From positions 1 to 43,410 of the forward strand of contig JAPLXH010000010.1 of NCBI GenBank assembly GCA_026396195.1: a DNA stretch of 43,410 bases. The letters run 5' to 3'. Numbering within the stretch: position 1 is the stretch's first letter; every line of letters starts with the position of its first letter. Positions 1-6,841 of this stretch are shown piece by piece. The notes beneath the pieces were generated by a model. It did no database searches. It saw only the letters and a program-made list of their open reading frames with translations, and was not told the origin of the DNA. The position numbers and the translations under genes are program-made. This DNA comes from Candidatus Nealsonbacteria bacterium. Its GTDB lineage: Bacteria; Patescibacteriota; Minisyncoccia; Minisyncoccales; JAGGXC01.

Positions 1-16
1 TTTGAACTTGAATCAT
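1..16 (-). CDS. Start of a probable ABC transporter ATPase (partial, runs off the left edge)
   Basis: An ATG at 16-14 on the minus strand opens a frame reading M-I-Q-V-Q before the window ends. It lies 28 bases past the natural stop (45-47) of the efflux adaptor frame, which is where a MacB/LolD-type ATPase gene usually follows. Such ATPases often begin with a similar short hydrophobic stretch. Five residues cannot prove a family and no clear Shine-Dalgarno sequence precedes the ATG, so the call rests mainly on gene order. Confidence 0.3.
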
Positions 17-44
17 TTTTATTAATTGTTTCAATAAGGACTAT

Positions 45-164
45 TTACATACCAAACATACGAAATCCCTCGTTTTGACTTGATTGCGCACTTTGTTGTG
101 AGGTTTGAGTAATGGTTTGAGAAATTACAGCATCCCCTTCTATTAAACCGCTTATAATTTCAGT
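45..164 (-). other. Orphaned C-terminal codons of the efflux adaptor beyond a premature stop
   Basis: Directly after the TAA at 165-167 the same frame stays open for 39 codons and ends at a second TAA (45-47). The translation begins TEIISGLIEGDAVISQ and ends in EGFRMFGM. The first part is what HlyD/MacA adaptors carry after the conserved G-L-S/T-N-D segment, which is the last thing coded before the stop. The Ser/Gln-rich spacer and Phe-Gly-Met end also look like a normal adaptor tail. The stretch is therefore the missing tail of the neighbouring gene and not random sequence. Confidence 0.75.
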
Positions 165-1814
165 TTAAGAATCGTTAGATAATCCAATTTCTACTTGTTG
201 TTGACGAGGCAGTGTTTTTGAAATCATTCTTGCATTGGTGGCAGTAGATGTTGTGTTGCCTTCAAGTATTTCTACGTAAGAATTATTGCCGGTTGTTTTA
301 ACAGCCGAATTTGGAACTAATAATACATTTTGTTTTACATCAGTAATAATCGTTGTATTTACACTCATGCCAGGTTTTATTCTTTCGTCCTGCGTATCAA
401 AAACAATTTTAACGCTATAATTAACTACTCCTTGGCTTACAGTTCCTATATTATTAATTTCAACTACCTCGCCAGTGATACTCAAATCTGAAACAGCATC
501 AAAAGTAAGAGTAACTTTTTGGCCAATTTTCACTTTTGCAATGTCTACTTCATTTAAAGAAATTTCGGCTAATTGTTGCTTTGTAATAATTGTTGCAACT
601 ACCGTTCCAGAGGTCACGGGATCTCCTTTTTTTGAATTCAATGTGGCAATAACGCCATCGAAAGGAGCACGGACAGAACAATCAGCAAGGTTTTGTTTTG
701 CTGTAAACAAAGCGTCTTCTTTTTGCTGGACAGTAATTTTTTTAGCTCTTATGCTAAGTTCATCAGCGCCTGCTTTTAATTTATCAAGCGATAACTCCTT
801 TTCTCTAATTGTTCGCTCAGCATTAATAACTGTTTCCTTGTTGTCTTGAAAAGATCTTTGAATCGATAAAAGACTTACAAGATAACTGTTTGTTTTTCCC
901 GTGTAAGCATTAAGATTGGATAAATACGTACTGGAAAGCGTTTCCGGTTTAAAATTATGCTCTATAAGTTTAGCTTGATAGAATTGAACTAAATCATTAG
1001 CGTTTTTTATTGCCTCAGCAATATCTTTTGATGCGTTATAGGTTGTATTAATTAAATTTTCAATTGTTGTGTCGTCAGAAAAACGCGAAGCCGATTTATA
1101 ATCTATAAAATTCTGGTTATATGCATTTTTTGCAATTTGATATTTGTTATAGGTATCTATTTTATATTGCAAAACTTTTTGGTCATAAGCTTTTACTGCA
1201 TCAGCGTAGTAATCAATATTCTGTTGATTTACACTAAAACTATTTGAAAAAAGTACAGAGTTAAGCCCAGCCATAATACTTGGAAGCTCAAGGAAAACAT
1301 TGGTAACGCCATTAAAAGCGTCTTCGTAATTTTTTTTGAGACTATCTTCTGCTTTTTGTTTCGATTCTTTTGCTTGAGCTAAAGAATTTTCCGCTTGAAG
1401 CAACGTAAGTTCATCGGGGGGGCTTAATAATTCTTCTAATTCAAGTTTAGCGGTCTCAAGGTCTGTTTCAGCATTACGGAGTGCTTTTGCAGTATCGACA
1501 GTATCTATTTGCATAATAAGTGTTCCCATTTTTACTTCTTGACCGTTTTTCACCTTTACACTTATAACATCGCCGGACACTTTAGGTTTTATGTCTAATT
1601 GGTTTAAAGCAGAAACTTGTCCAGCTCCTGAAATAGAAGTAACAAGAGTTCCTTTTTCAACCGTTGCTAACACATAACTATTTTCTACTGAGTTGTTGCT
1701 AAATTTCTTGTATCCAACATAACCACCGCCGATTAACGCAATAATAATTATAACCATTATAATTTTATGCTGTAATATTGTCTTTAAGATTTTTAACATA
1801 AAAATTTTAAACAT
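165..1814 (-). CDS. HlyD/MacA-type efflux periplasmic adaptor, interrupted near the C-terminus
   Basis: This is a membrane-fusion (adaptor) subunit of a MacAB-like ABC exporter. The N-terminus has a membrane anchor (about residues 18-36, rich in Ile/Val then Gly-Gly-Gly). A lipoyl/barrel-sandwich half follows (about 50-100, with VSGDVISVKVKNGQEVKMG), then a long helical hairpin (about 105-370), the second lipoyl half (DCSVRAPFDGVIATL) and a beta-barrel domain. The frame stops at residue 549, just after VEIGLSNDS. The same frame downstream encodes the expected remaining 39 residues, so the natural protein would be about 589 residues. Either the gene is newly inactivated, the protein works without its membrane-proximal tail, or the base is an assembly error. 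Met-1 (1814) and Met-6 (1799) are both possible starts; neither has a clear Shine-Dalgarno site. Confidence 0.85.
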   Translation of the reverse strand: MFKIFMLKILKTILQHKIIMVIIIIALIGGGYVGYKKFSNNSVENSYVLATVEKGTLVTSISGAGQVSALNQLDIKPKVSGDVISVKVKNGQEVKMGTLIMQIDTVDTAKALRNAETDLETAKLELEELLSPPDELTLLQAENSLAQAKESKQKAEDSLKKNYEDAFNGVTNVFLELPSIMAGLNSVLFSNSFSVNQQNIDYYADAVKAYDQKVLQYKIDTYNKYQIAKNAYNQNFIDYKSASRFSDDTTIENLINTTYNASKDIAEAIKNANDLVQFYQAKLIEHNFKPETLSSTYLSNLNAYTGKTNSYLVSLLSIQRSFQDNKETVINAERTIREKELSLDKLKAGADELSIRAKKITVQQKEDALFTAKQNLADCSVRAPFDGVIATLNSKKGDPVTSGTVVATIITKQQLAEISLNEVDIAKVKIGQKVTLTFDAVSDLSITGEVVEINNIGTVSQGVVNYSVKIVFDTQDERIKPGMSVNTTIITDVKQNVLLVPNSAVKTTGNNSYVEILEGNTTSTATNARMISKTLPRQQQVEIGLSNDS

Positions 1815-1996
1815 ATGGATTTGTTTAATTATTTTTTAATACTTAAAAAGAAAATCTTGGGCCTCGATTTATTTTTTCCCTCTATTTTTTCTTCAAGAAA
1901 CGAAGCACCTAAGGTCTCCTTTTTAAAATGACATTATTGATTACTTATATTACTACAATATTTATACTAAATTTATTTCATTATTGACCAACAATT

Positions 1997-2066
1997 AGGA
2001 CCGAAAAGAGGGTTGAGGTAAAAGCTTAAAAATCTCTCATTCGGTCCTTTGCTTTCTCAACCCTCT
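1997..2066 (-). other. Interlocking inverted repeats in the adaptor leader (pseudoknot or switch topology)
   Basis: The 346-base gap 1815-2160 has no convincing gene. It holds two perfect inverted repeats that interlock instead of nesting. Arm A is 1997-2005 and pairs with A' at 2040-2048 (9 bp, AGGACCGAA/TTCGGTCCT). Arm B is 2007-2017 and pairs with B' at 2056-2066 (11 bp, AGAGGGTTGAG/CTCAACCCTCT). The order A-B-A'-B' allows either a pseudoknot or two mutually exclusive hairpins. It lies on the 5' side of the adaptor gene and after the terminator of the upstream gene, so it could be a leader RNA. I recognise no known riboswitch or T-box consensus in it. Confidence 0.55.
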
Positions 2067-2111
2067 AATTTATTAGTACAAATAATTTCTTTTTTTATTT
2101 CATAAAAAATA

Positions 2112-2132
2112 AAGTCGCTTATAAAGCGACTT
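2112..2132 (-). terminator. Rho-independent terminator after the anti-sigma candidate
   Basis: A perfect 9-bp stem (AAGTCGCTT/AAGCGACTT) with a 3-base loop is followed on the minus strand by TATTTTTTAT. It sits 29 bases past the stop of the membrane protein gene and separates that operon from the adaptor gene. Confidence 0.8.
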
Positions 2133-2160
2133 GTTGCAATATAGAATATTTTTGAATATT

Positions 2161-2919
2161 TTATTGTTCAAAATGAGGTTGACCCCTGGGAATTTGGTCT
2201 GGTGGAAAAAGGTTAAAATCTTTTTCAATCTGGCGTATTTCAAAAGCATTTACTGTGCCGTCACTCCGCTCTCCGAAAATTACCACTTCATCTCCCTGTT
2301 TTATTGTTTCATCGGAAAGAATACGCGTTTCTGGCGCGATTATTATTGTTAGGGTTTCCTCTCTTGGTGTTTCTATTTTAAAACCATTGTCTATTATTTC
2401 AGAAACAATGCCACGATGAACATTATGAATTGGAGGAGCCCCAAAATTACGATAAAATGGCCCCATAACCGGTAAATGCCTATCTCTGGCGCTTAAAAAT
2501 AAATTGGAATGCAGGTGTGTTTTTTCTATTAAAAAACCGACTAAAAATCCCAATACAATAATTACCAGCAACGAATAAACAATCGGCCGGCGATAAACAA
2601 AAGAAAAGCGCTTACTGAATATCTCCAGGGCCACAATTAAAACTCCCACGATTAAAATTAAAGCCCAAGGCAAATAACCAAAAAGTATTCCTACTCCGTG
2701 AAAACCGAATCTCGGCAAGAATAGAAGTCCGGTTATTCTTAAGTTAAAAATAATAAAGCTGATAAAAAAGACGACGAACAAAAATAAAAAGAAAGCACCC
2801 AAACCCAATAAAACCATTTTAAAAATAAAATATATTCTGGGCTTCATTTTAATGTCTCCGCTTTTTATTTTACTGATCACTTTTTCGCTGAGAGAATTTT
2901 TTTGTTCTTGATTATTCAT
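2161..2919 (-). CDS. Membrane protein with C-terminal DUF5666-like domain; candidate anti-sigma factor
   Basis: The 252-residue protein starts with a short charged cytoplasmic segment (about 1-27). Hydrophobic segments follow at about 30-60, 62-80, 83-98 and 112-130. A soluble C-terminal part after residue 165 has alternating short strands (HRGIVSEIIDNGFKIETP, then GDEVVIFG), resembling the small beta domain DUF5666. Its ATG lies inside the end of the ECF sigma gene (8-base overlap), so translation is probably coupled. This arrangement is typical of a sigma factor and its membrane regulator, but no zinc-finger anti-sigma motif (HxxxCxxC) is visible. The role is therefore inferred from position and topology. 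Confidence 0.6.
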   Translation of the reverse strand: MNNQEQKNSLSEKVISKIKSGDIKMKPRIYFIFKMVLLGLGAFFLFLFVVFFISFIIFNLRITGLLFLPRFGFHGVGILFGYLPWALILIVGVLIVALEIFSKRFSFVYRRPIVYSLLVIIVLGFLVGFLIEKTHLHSNLFLSARDRHLPVMGPFYRNFGAPPIHNVHRGIVSEIIDNGFKIETPREETLTIIIAPETRILSDETIKQGDEVVIFGERSDGTVNAFEIRQIEKDFNLFPPDQIPRGQPHFEQ

Positions 2920-3490
2920 AATTGTAACCCAATTTTTTTAAAATAGGTTTTATTATTTTTTTTGCCCTTTTTATTCTTATTCCAACGGTCGAAATAGGAA
3001 TTTGCATTACATCGGCAATTTCTTTATAGGTTAATTCTTCTAAATAATAAAGAATAATTGGTTCGCGGTATTTTGGCTCTAATTGATCAAGGCCCATGTC
3101 TATTATTTTTTCCATATTTTGCCTATCTATTTGTTGATTAAGAATATTATTATTAGAAAAATCATAAGGAAAAAAAACATCGAAATCAAATAAAAACAAA
3201 GGTTGTTTTTTTCGTTTTTTAAGGGCGTTAACTAATTCATTATGGGCAATGCGATAAAACCATGGAGAAAATTTTCTTTGGGAATCAAACTCTTGTATGT
3301 TTGTATAAGCTTTTATAAAAACTTCTTGAACAATATCATTTATGTCTTCTTTGTCTGAAAGAAATTTCCTAGCATAACGCCTAATTTTATTTTCATATCT
3401 ACTTACCAAAATACCAAAAAACCTAACTTTCCCAGACTGAATTAACTGCGCAATCTCTTCGTCTTTTAGTTGAGATATGGTTTCTTCCAT
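2912..3490 (-). CDS. RNA polymerase sigma-70 factor, ECF subfamily
   Basis: This is an alternative sigma factor of 192 residues, the normal ECF length. Region 2 is at about residues 25-95, with the RNA-polymerase-binding segment DINDIVQEVFIKAY and the -10-reading WFYRIAHNELVNALKKRKK. Region 4 is at about 130-185, with a helix-turn-helix (YKEIADVMQIPISTVGIRIKRAK). The linker between them is short and there are no regions 1 or 3. The gene overlaps the next membrane protein gene by 8 bases, and that protein may hold it at the membrane. Its targets are not shown by the sequence; the efflux adaptor downstream is one candidate. Confidence 0.9.
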   Translation of the reverse strand: MEETISQLKDEEIAQLIQSGKVRFFGILVSRYENKIRRYARKFLSDKEDINDIVQEVFIKAYTNIQEFDSQRKFSPWFYRIAHNELVNALKKRKKQPLFLFDFDVFFPYDFSNNNILNQQIDRQNMEKIIDMGLDQLEPKYREPIILYYLEELTYKEIADVMQIPISTVGIRIKRAKKIIKPILKKLGYNYE

Positions 3491-3533
3491 ATAATTAATA
3501 CAAAAAATAGAGAATTTTATTTCATTTTACTGT

Positions 3534-3594
3534 GTCCGTCCGAAGCCCGCAAGTTGAGTTCCGATTTGTCGGAACGAAATTCCGATTTATCGGG
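3534..3594. repeat. Dispersed 61-bp intergenic repeat, copy A
   Basis: This 61-base element matches 41320-41380 in the same orientation at about 55 of 61 positions. It contains internal hairpins such as TTCCGA-TTTG-TCGGAA. About 60 bases further on, a second short module (CCGTAGCCTTAGCGGTAGGA, 3654-3673) also recurs near the other copy. Between them CCCGAG/CTCGGG makes another small hairpin (about 3618-3636). The gap 3491-3762 shows no gene otherwise. Confidence 0.7.
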
Positions 3595-3762
3595 AAGCGA
3601 AGAACGAACACAAAACCCGAGTAAAATCTCGGGTAAAACTTTGGCTTGCCATTCCGTAGCCTTAGCGGTAGGATGGCGGGGACTCATTAACGACGTTAGA
3701 ATTATTATCCAGTAGTCCTCTGAGTAAATTTATATCCCAAATTTAATAAAAAATTAAACATA

Positions 3763-4671
3763 CTAACATTTTACAACTGAAAAAATATGTGTTTTGTAAA
3801 ATAATTTAGGTTGAAATTTATTTTTAAAATTAGTGAGTGCATCCTCGCCGCCGCCCATATCGGCCTCTATGTAACCGTGCGTCTTAAGCCACACTAAATC
3901 CTCAAGATAAAGAATATCTCCTAAATCAGGCAATGAGTAATCGTGAATTCCGACTGCTCCATAAAATCGACTGTTGTTGGGAATTAACCATCCGGCGTTT
4001 ATCCCAACCGCCTTGCCGTCAACCACAAATACCCGCGCTTCTGATGCTCCCATGCAATTCTCATTAATAATAAAATTATGATACGGAAGAAAATATGTCC
4101 TGTCGTGTCCCCCTCGTTTTTTGCGCCATTCGTTGAGAATCAAGCGCAGCGCTTCTTTATCTTTATATGTCTGCGCATCTACCACGCTTACACAATAATT
4201 TTGATAAAATTTATTTTTCTCCTTGCGCAATGTTTTCCAGTGTTTTCCCGTGAGCGTAAGATTAAAATTTTTAAGATCGTAAACCGGCCACGTAAGCGTA
4301 TATTTAATAGCTCGGGCTTTAATTTGGCATGGCAATTTATCAAGAAATTCTTTGTATAATGCGGTTTCAAGCTCAAGCGTAACTTTTTGAATTTCTGGTA
4401 ATTGAAATATGTGCTCAAGATATTCAATAATAATCGAAACCCGTCTTAATGGGGGCGCAATTGGACTTGAAAAAATAGTAGTTCTTTTTTTGTCTCTTTC
4501 CTTAATTGTCAAAAGCCCTGTGCCGTCATTGAATGCTACATAAACATTTTTTGAATTTTTTTCCGCCTGAGATTTATACCACCAGAAATTATGCTCAGGC
4601 GCATATCCATATTTTTTTATCGCTTCTTCAATACGAGATTTTTCTGCCAATATATCTTCAAAAAAATTCAT
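3763..4671 (-). CDS. GNAT-fold acyltransferase related to FemAB / phosphatidylglycerol lysyltransferase C-domains
   Basis: The protein has 302 residues and no membrane segments. The second half carries the clearest family features: ARVFVVDGKAVGINAGWLIP, then LGDILYLEDLVWLKTHGYIEADMGGGED and a final NFKNKFQPKLFYKTHIF. This resembles the end of FemAB-like and DUF2156-type GNAT enzymes, which move an aminoacyl or acyl group to peptidoglycan precursors or lipids. The N-terminal half has strand-rich sequence as in the duplicated fold of these enzymes. The substrate cannot be told. The gene is monocistronic, and its promoter appears to sit in a repeat just upstream (4698-4706). Confidence 0.6.
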   Translation of the reverse strand: MNFFEDILAEKSRIEEAIKKYGYAPEHNFWWYKSQAEKNSKNVYVAFNDGTGLLTIKERDKKRTTIFSSPIAPPLRRVSIIIEYLEHIFQLPEIQKVTLELETALYKEFLDKLPCQIKARAIKYTLTWPVYDLKNFNLTLTGKHWKTLRKEKNKFYQNYCVSVVDAQTYKDKEALRLILNEWRKKRGGHDRTYFLPYHNFIINENCMGASEARVFVVDGKAVGINAGWLIPNNSRFYGAVGIHDYSLPDLGDILYLEDLVWLKTHGYIEADMGGGEDALTNFKNKFQPKLFYKTHIFSVVKC

Positions 4672-4697
4672 ACAATTATTTATTACATCTCCGTATC

Positions 4698-4706
4698 ATT
4701 TTACCA
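4698..4706 (-). promoter_or_regulatory. Extended -10 promoter inside an intergenic repeat
   Basis: On the minus strand the bases read TGG-TAAAAT, an extended -10 element, with a transcription start expected near 4690 and an untranslated leader of roughly 20 bases. The same sequence plus 22 more bases recurs at 42259-42289, directly before the deaminase gene. The promoter is thus part of a repeated element. No -35 match is evident. Confidence 0.5.
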
Positions 4707-4735
4707 CTTCGATAAACTCAGTGTAAACGCTTCAA

Positions 4736-4755
4736 CCCTTCGACACCGCTCAGGG
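4736..4755. repeat. Short intergenic hairpin repeat of the CTTCGA...CTCAG family
   Basis: CCCTTCGACACCGCTCAGGG can fold with CCCT/AGGG ends. Related elements, with the same CTTCGA and CTCAG blocks in either orientation, occur at 4704-4722 (adjacent), 32224-32249 and 42265-42285, with a weaker one near 43330-43361. They appear only between genes. The gap 4672-4841 is made almost entirely of such elements and a terminator. Confidence 0.5.
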
Positions 4756-4775
4756 CAGGTAAGCTCAGCGCAAGC

Positions 4776-4800
4776 AAAAAAACCTGCCTGCCGGCAGGCA
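4776..4800 (-). terminator. Terminator of the ybeY-ftsA-ftsZ operon
   Basis: A perfect 16-bp palindrome (TGCCTGCCGGCAGGCA, 4785-4800) is followed on the minus strand by GG and seven T residues. It lies 42 bases past the stop of the last operon gene. A second small stem (CGCC/GGCG, about 4803-4815) precedes it. Confidence 0.75.
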
Positions 4801-4841
4801 AGCGCCTCAATGGCGATTTTTATTAGTTACCAATCCTAACC

Positions 4842-5849
4842 TTAATTAGGTTCTTTAAATAATTCCCTTGCTTCATCCCAAATTCTGGAATCGTTTTGTT
4901 TTGTTTTTAACCAATACCACCATTCTGCTCCCCATAAATAAAATTCGTCAAACCCGGTTTTCTTGGCAAACTCTATATTACTTTTAAACTGCTCAAAACT
5001 CATTGTTTTTTCCTGTTCCTCCTTAGGCAAATCGCTAAGTAAAGTCTTGCCCCATGGCTCCGCCTGCAGTTCTCCGCAAATTACCCTTTTGTTAAAAATA
5101 GCTTTAACGATTTGATATTTACGCCAATAAAAAATCGGCGGAAAGGGATACTCCACGTAAGAATTCAAATTGTGGAACCAAACTTTTCTGTAAAGGCTGA
5201 TACTGACTATGTCTCCCAATGTTGAAGTTTTTATCCAAAAACGATTGGAGCCGGAATCGCTTATCATGACCATCTTTCCCGGATCTAATTTTTTTACCAG
5301 GTTAATTTCTTTTTTTAAAAAATCTTCGTCAGTTTCCGGACAATCGCCGAAAGGAAAAAAGGGTTCATTTTCCACCTGCCAGGCCCAAATATTCTCGGAA
5401 TCTCTATATCTTAAAACAATTTTTTCAATCAGTTTTAAAACTGATTCTTGTTGTTTTTCTTCGTCCAAGCCCTTCGCCCATTCCGGAACATGGCATTCCG
5501 GCCATCTCGGCACTTTTCTGCCTATAGCTAAGGTTAACTTAATGTTTCTTTTTTGAGCTTCCTTAATCTGAAAATCCAAATCGTCAAAAAAATAATTTTC
5601 AGGTTGTTTTTCAATTACATCCCAGTAAGCGGTGACCTTAAGATGAGAAACTTTAAGGTCGTCTAAAATTGCCAAATAATTATCCTTCCAGGAAAGACCC
5701 AACAAATCGGATTGCTTTTGGGAAAAACTTATTCCCCAATTTATATTTTGAGCCTGAGGGGCTTTTCCAATAAAAAGCCAGGCTGCGAAAACTAAGATAG
5801 GCAACACTAATATTAAAAATAATAATTTTAAAATTTTTTTAATTATCAT
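4842..5849 (-). CDS. Membrane-anchored TIM-barrel glycoside hydrolase (clan GH-A type)
   Basis: The 335-residue protein starts with a single hydrophobic anchor (about residues 5-27), which would place the enzyme outside the membrane. The rest reads like a clan GH-A barrel: a WAWQVENEP strand end gives the probable acid/base Glu-162, and VICGELQAEPW gives the probable nucleophile (Glu-260, or Glu-264). Trp-rich segments near the end (FYLWGAEWWYW) fit a sugar-binding groove. It resembles cellulase-like families, but the exact family and substrate cannot be assigned by eye. It is the last gene of the ftsZ operon, 7 bases after an EamA transporter and near a GH1 enzyme, so a role in envelope or imported sugar is possible. 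Confidence 0.75.
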   Translation of the reverse strand: MIIKKILKLLFLILVLPILVFAAWLFIGKAPQAQNINWGISFSQKQSDLLGLSWKDNYLAILDDLKVSHLKVTAYWDVIEKQPENYFFDDLDFQIKEAQKRNIKLTLAIGRKVPRWPECHVPEWAKGLDEEKQQESVLKLIEKIVLRYRDSENIWAWQVENEPFFPFGDCPETDEDFLKKEINLVKKLDPGKMVMISDSGSNRFWIKTSTLGDIVSISLYRKVWFHNLNSYVEYPFPPIFYWRKYQIVKAIFNKRVICGELQAEPWGKTLLSDLPKEEQEKTMSFEQFKSNIEFAKKTGFDEFYLWGAEWWYWLKTKQNDSRIWDEARELFKEPN

Positions 5850-5856
5850 TTTATTT

Positions 5857-6837
5857 TTAAGTTAAAATGGCTAATCCCGCCAGAATGAAAAAAATACCTA
5901 TAATTTTTTGCAGTAAAACCCTTTTTGAAACTTGCTCTTTGAAAATTTTAGGAAACTTAAAGAAAAATAAAGTGGCTAAAATAATCAGAAACACATATTG
6001 AATGCCGGCTAAAGCGTTGATTACGGGTAATAAAATTATTGGCGCTAAAAAAATAGCCCTGTTTTGCAAAATAGCAGACAAAGCCCCTGTTGTTTTTGAA
6101 AAAATAAAAGGCAGGGCGATTTTTTGTTTTAAAATTGTCTGGCGCTTAAAAATATTGTTTCTGACTTCGGGAAAAAACAAAAGACTCAAAGCTCCAAAAA
6201 ACTCGCCCATTCTTATCCAAATAAATCCGGGCAAAAACGGTAAAAAAGTATAAACGATTTTGCTTAACACAAAGGTTAGGCCAAATAAAAACGAAGCGAG
6301 CAGAGCGATTCTAAGACTTTTTAAGGTGGCTAATTTTTCTTTTTGAATGGTTAAAATAACGCTTCCTAAAATAAGAAATAATAAAGCTGAAATCTCCGAG
6401 GACCCAAGGTTCAGTTTTGGAAAATTAAGAGGAAGCGGTAAAAAAGCAAATAAATAAATCAACAATAGGCTAAAAATAGGAACCGTTCCCCCAACAGCCG
6501 GCCCAATTCTGGAAACTTCAAATTTGCTGATTGCCTGATAATAAAAAAACAAAGCTGAAAGAGAAACAATTCCGGTAAAAAGCCCGAGTCCGATTAAATA
6601 CAAATTAGGGATTACAAAAAATACCGTGTTCTCTAAAAAAGAAAAGCCAAAAGGAGAAAAAAATTGATTGGATAATAAAATTCCGATCGGGATAACAAAT
6701 AAAACCGCCAAGGCTAAAATCCCGACATAGAAAGAATAGAGTTTGGGAGACAATAACTCTCCGCCCAATATATATTTATCTAAAAAAGTAGCGGCAGAAA
6801 GCAAGAAATAACTTAAAATCGCTAAAGTTAACCACAT
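5857..6837 (-). CDS. EamA-family (DMT superfamily) transporter
   Basis: The 326-residue protein is hydrophobic throughout, with about ten membrane helices arranged as two EamA-like halves. An early LDKYILGG turn follows helix 1, and the sequence SRIGPAVGGTVPIFSLLL is typical of the helix 3-4 region. EamA proteins move small metabolites such as amino acids or nucleotide sugars; the substrate here is unknown. It is 4 bases downstream of the GH1 gene and 7 upstream of the anchored glycosidase, which suggests a sugar-related substrate, but this is inference. No Shine-Dalgarno site is needed if translation is coupled. Confidence 0.8.
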   Translation of the reverse strand: MWLTLAILSYFLLSAATFLDKYILGGELLSPKLYSFYVGILALAVLFVIPIGILLSNQFFSPFGFSFLENTVFFVIPNLYLIGLGLFTGIVSLSALFFYYQAISKFEVSRIGPAVGGTVPIFSLLLIYLFAFLPLPLNFPKLNLGSSEISALLFLILGSVILTIQKEKLATLKSLRIALLASFLFGLTFVLSKIVYTFLPFLPGFIWIRMGEFFGALSLLFFPEVRNNIFKRQTILKQKIALPFIFSKTTGALSAILQNRAIFLAPIILLPVINALAGIQYVFLIILATLFFFKFPKIFKEQVSKRVLLQKIIGIFFILAGLAILT

Positions 6838-6841
6838 ATTG

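Noticed and set aside
1997-2066. T-box leader.
   Set aside because: The T-box sequence and specifier loop features are absent and the gene is not for amino-acid supply.
3470-3715. 81-codon plus-strand frame over the repeat.
   Set aside because: It is built from the dispersed 61-bp repeat, has no ribosome site and no recognisable protein.
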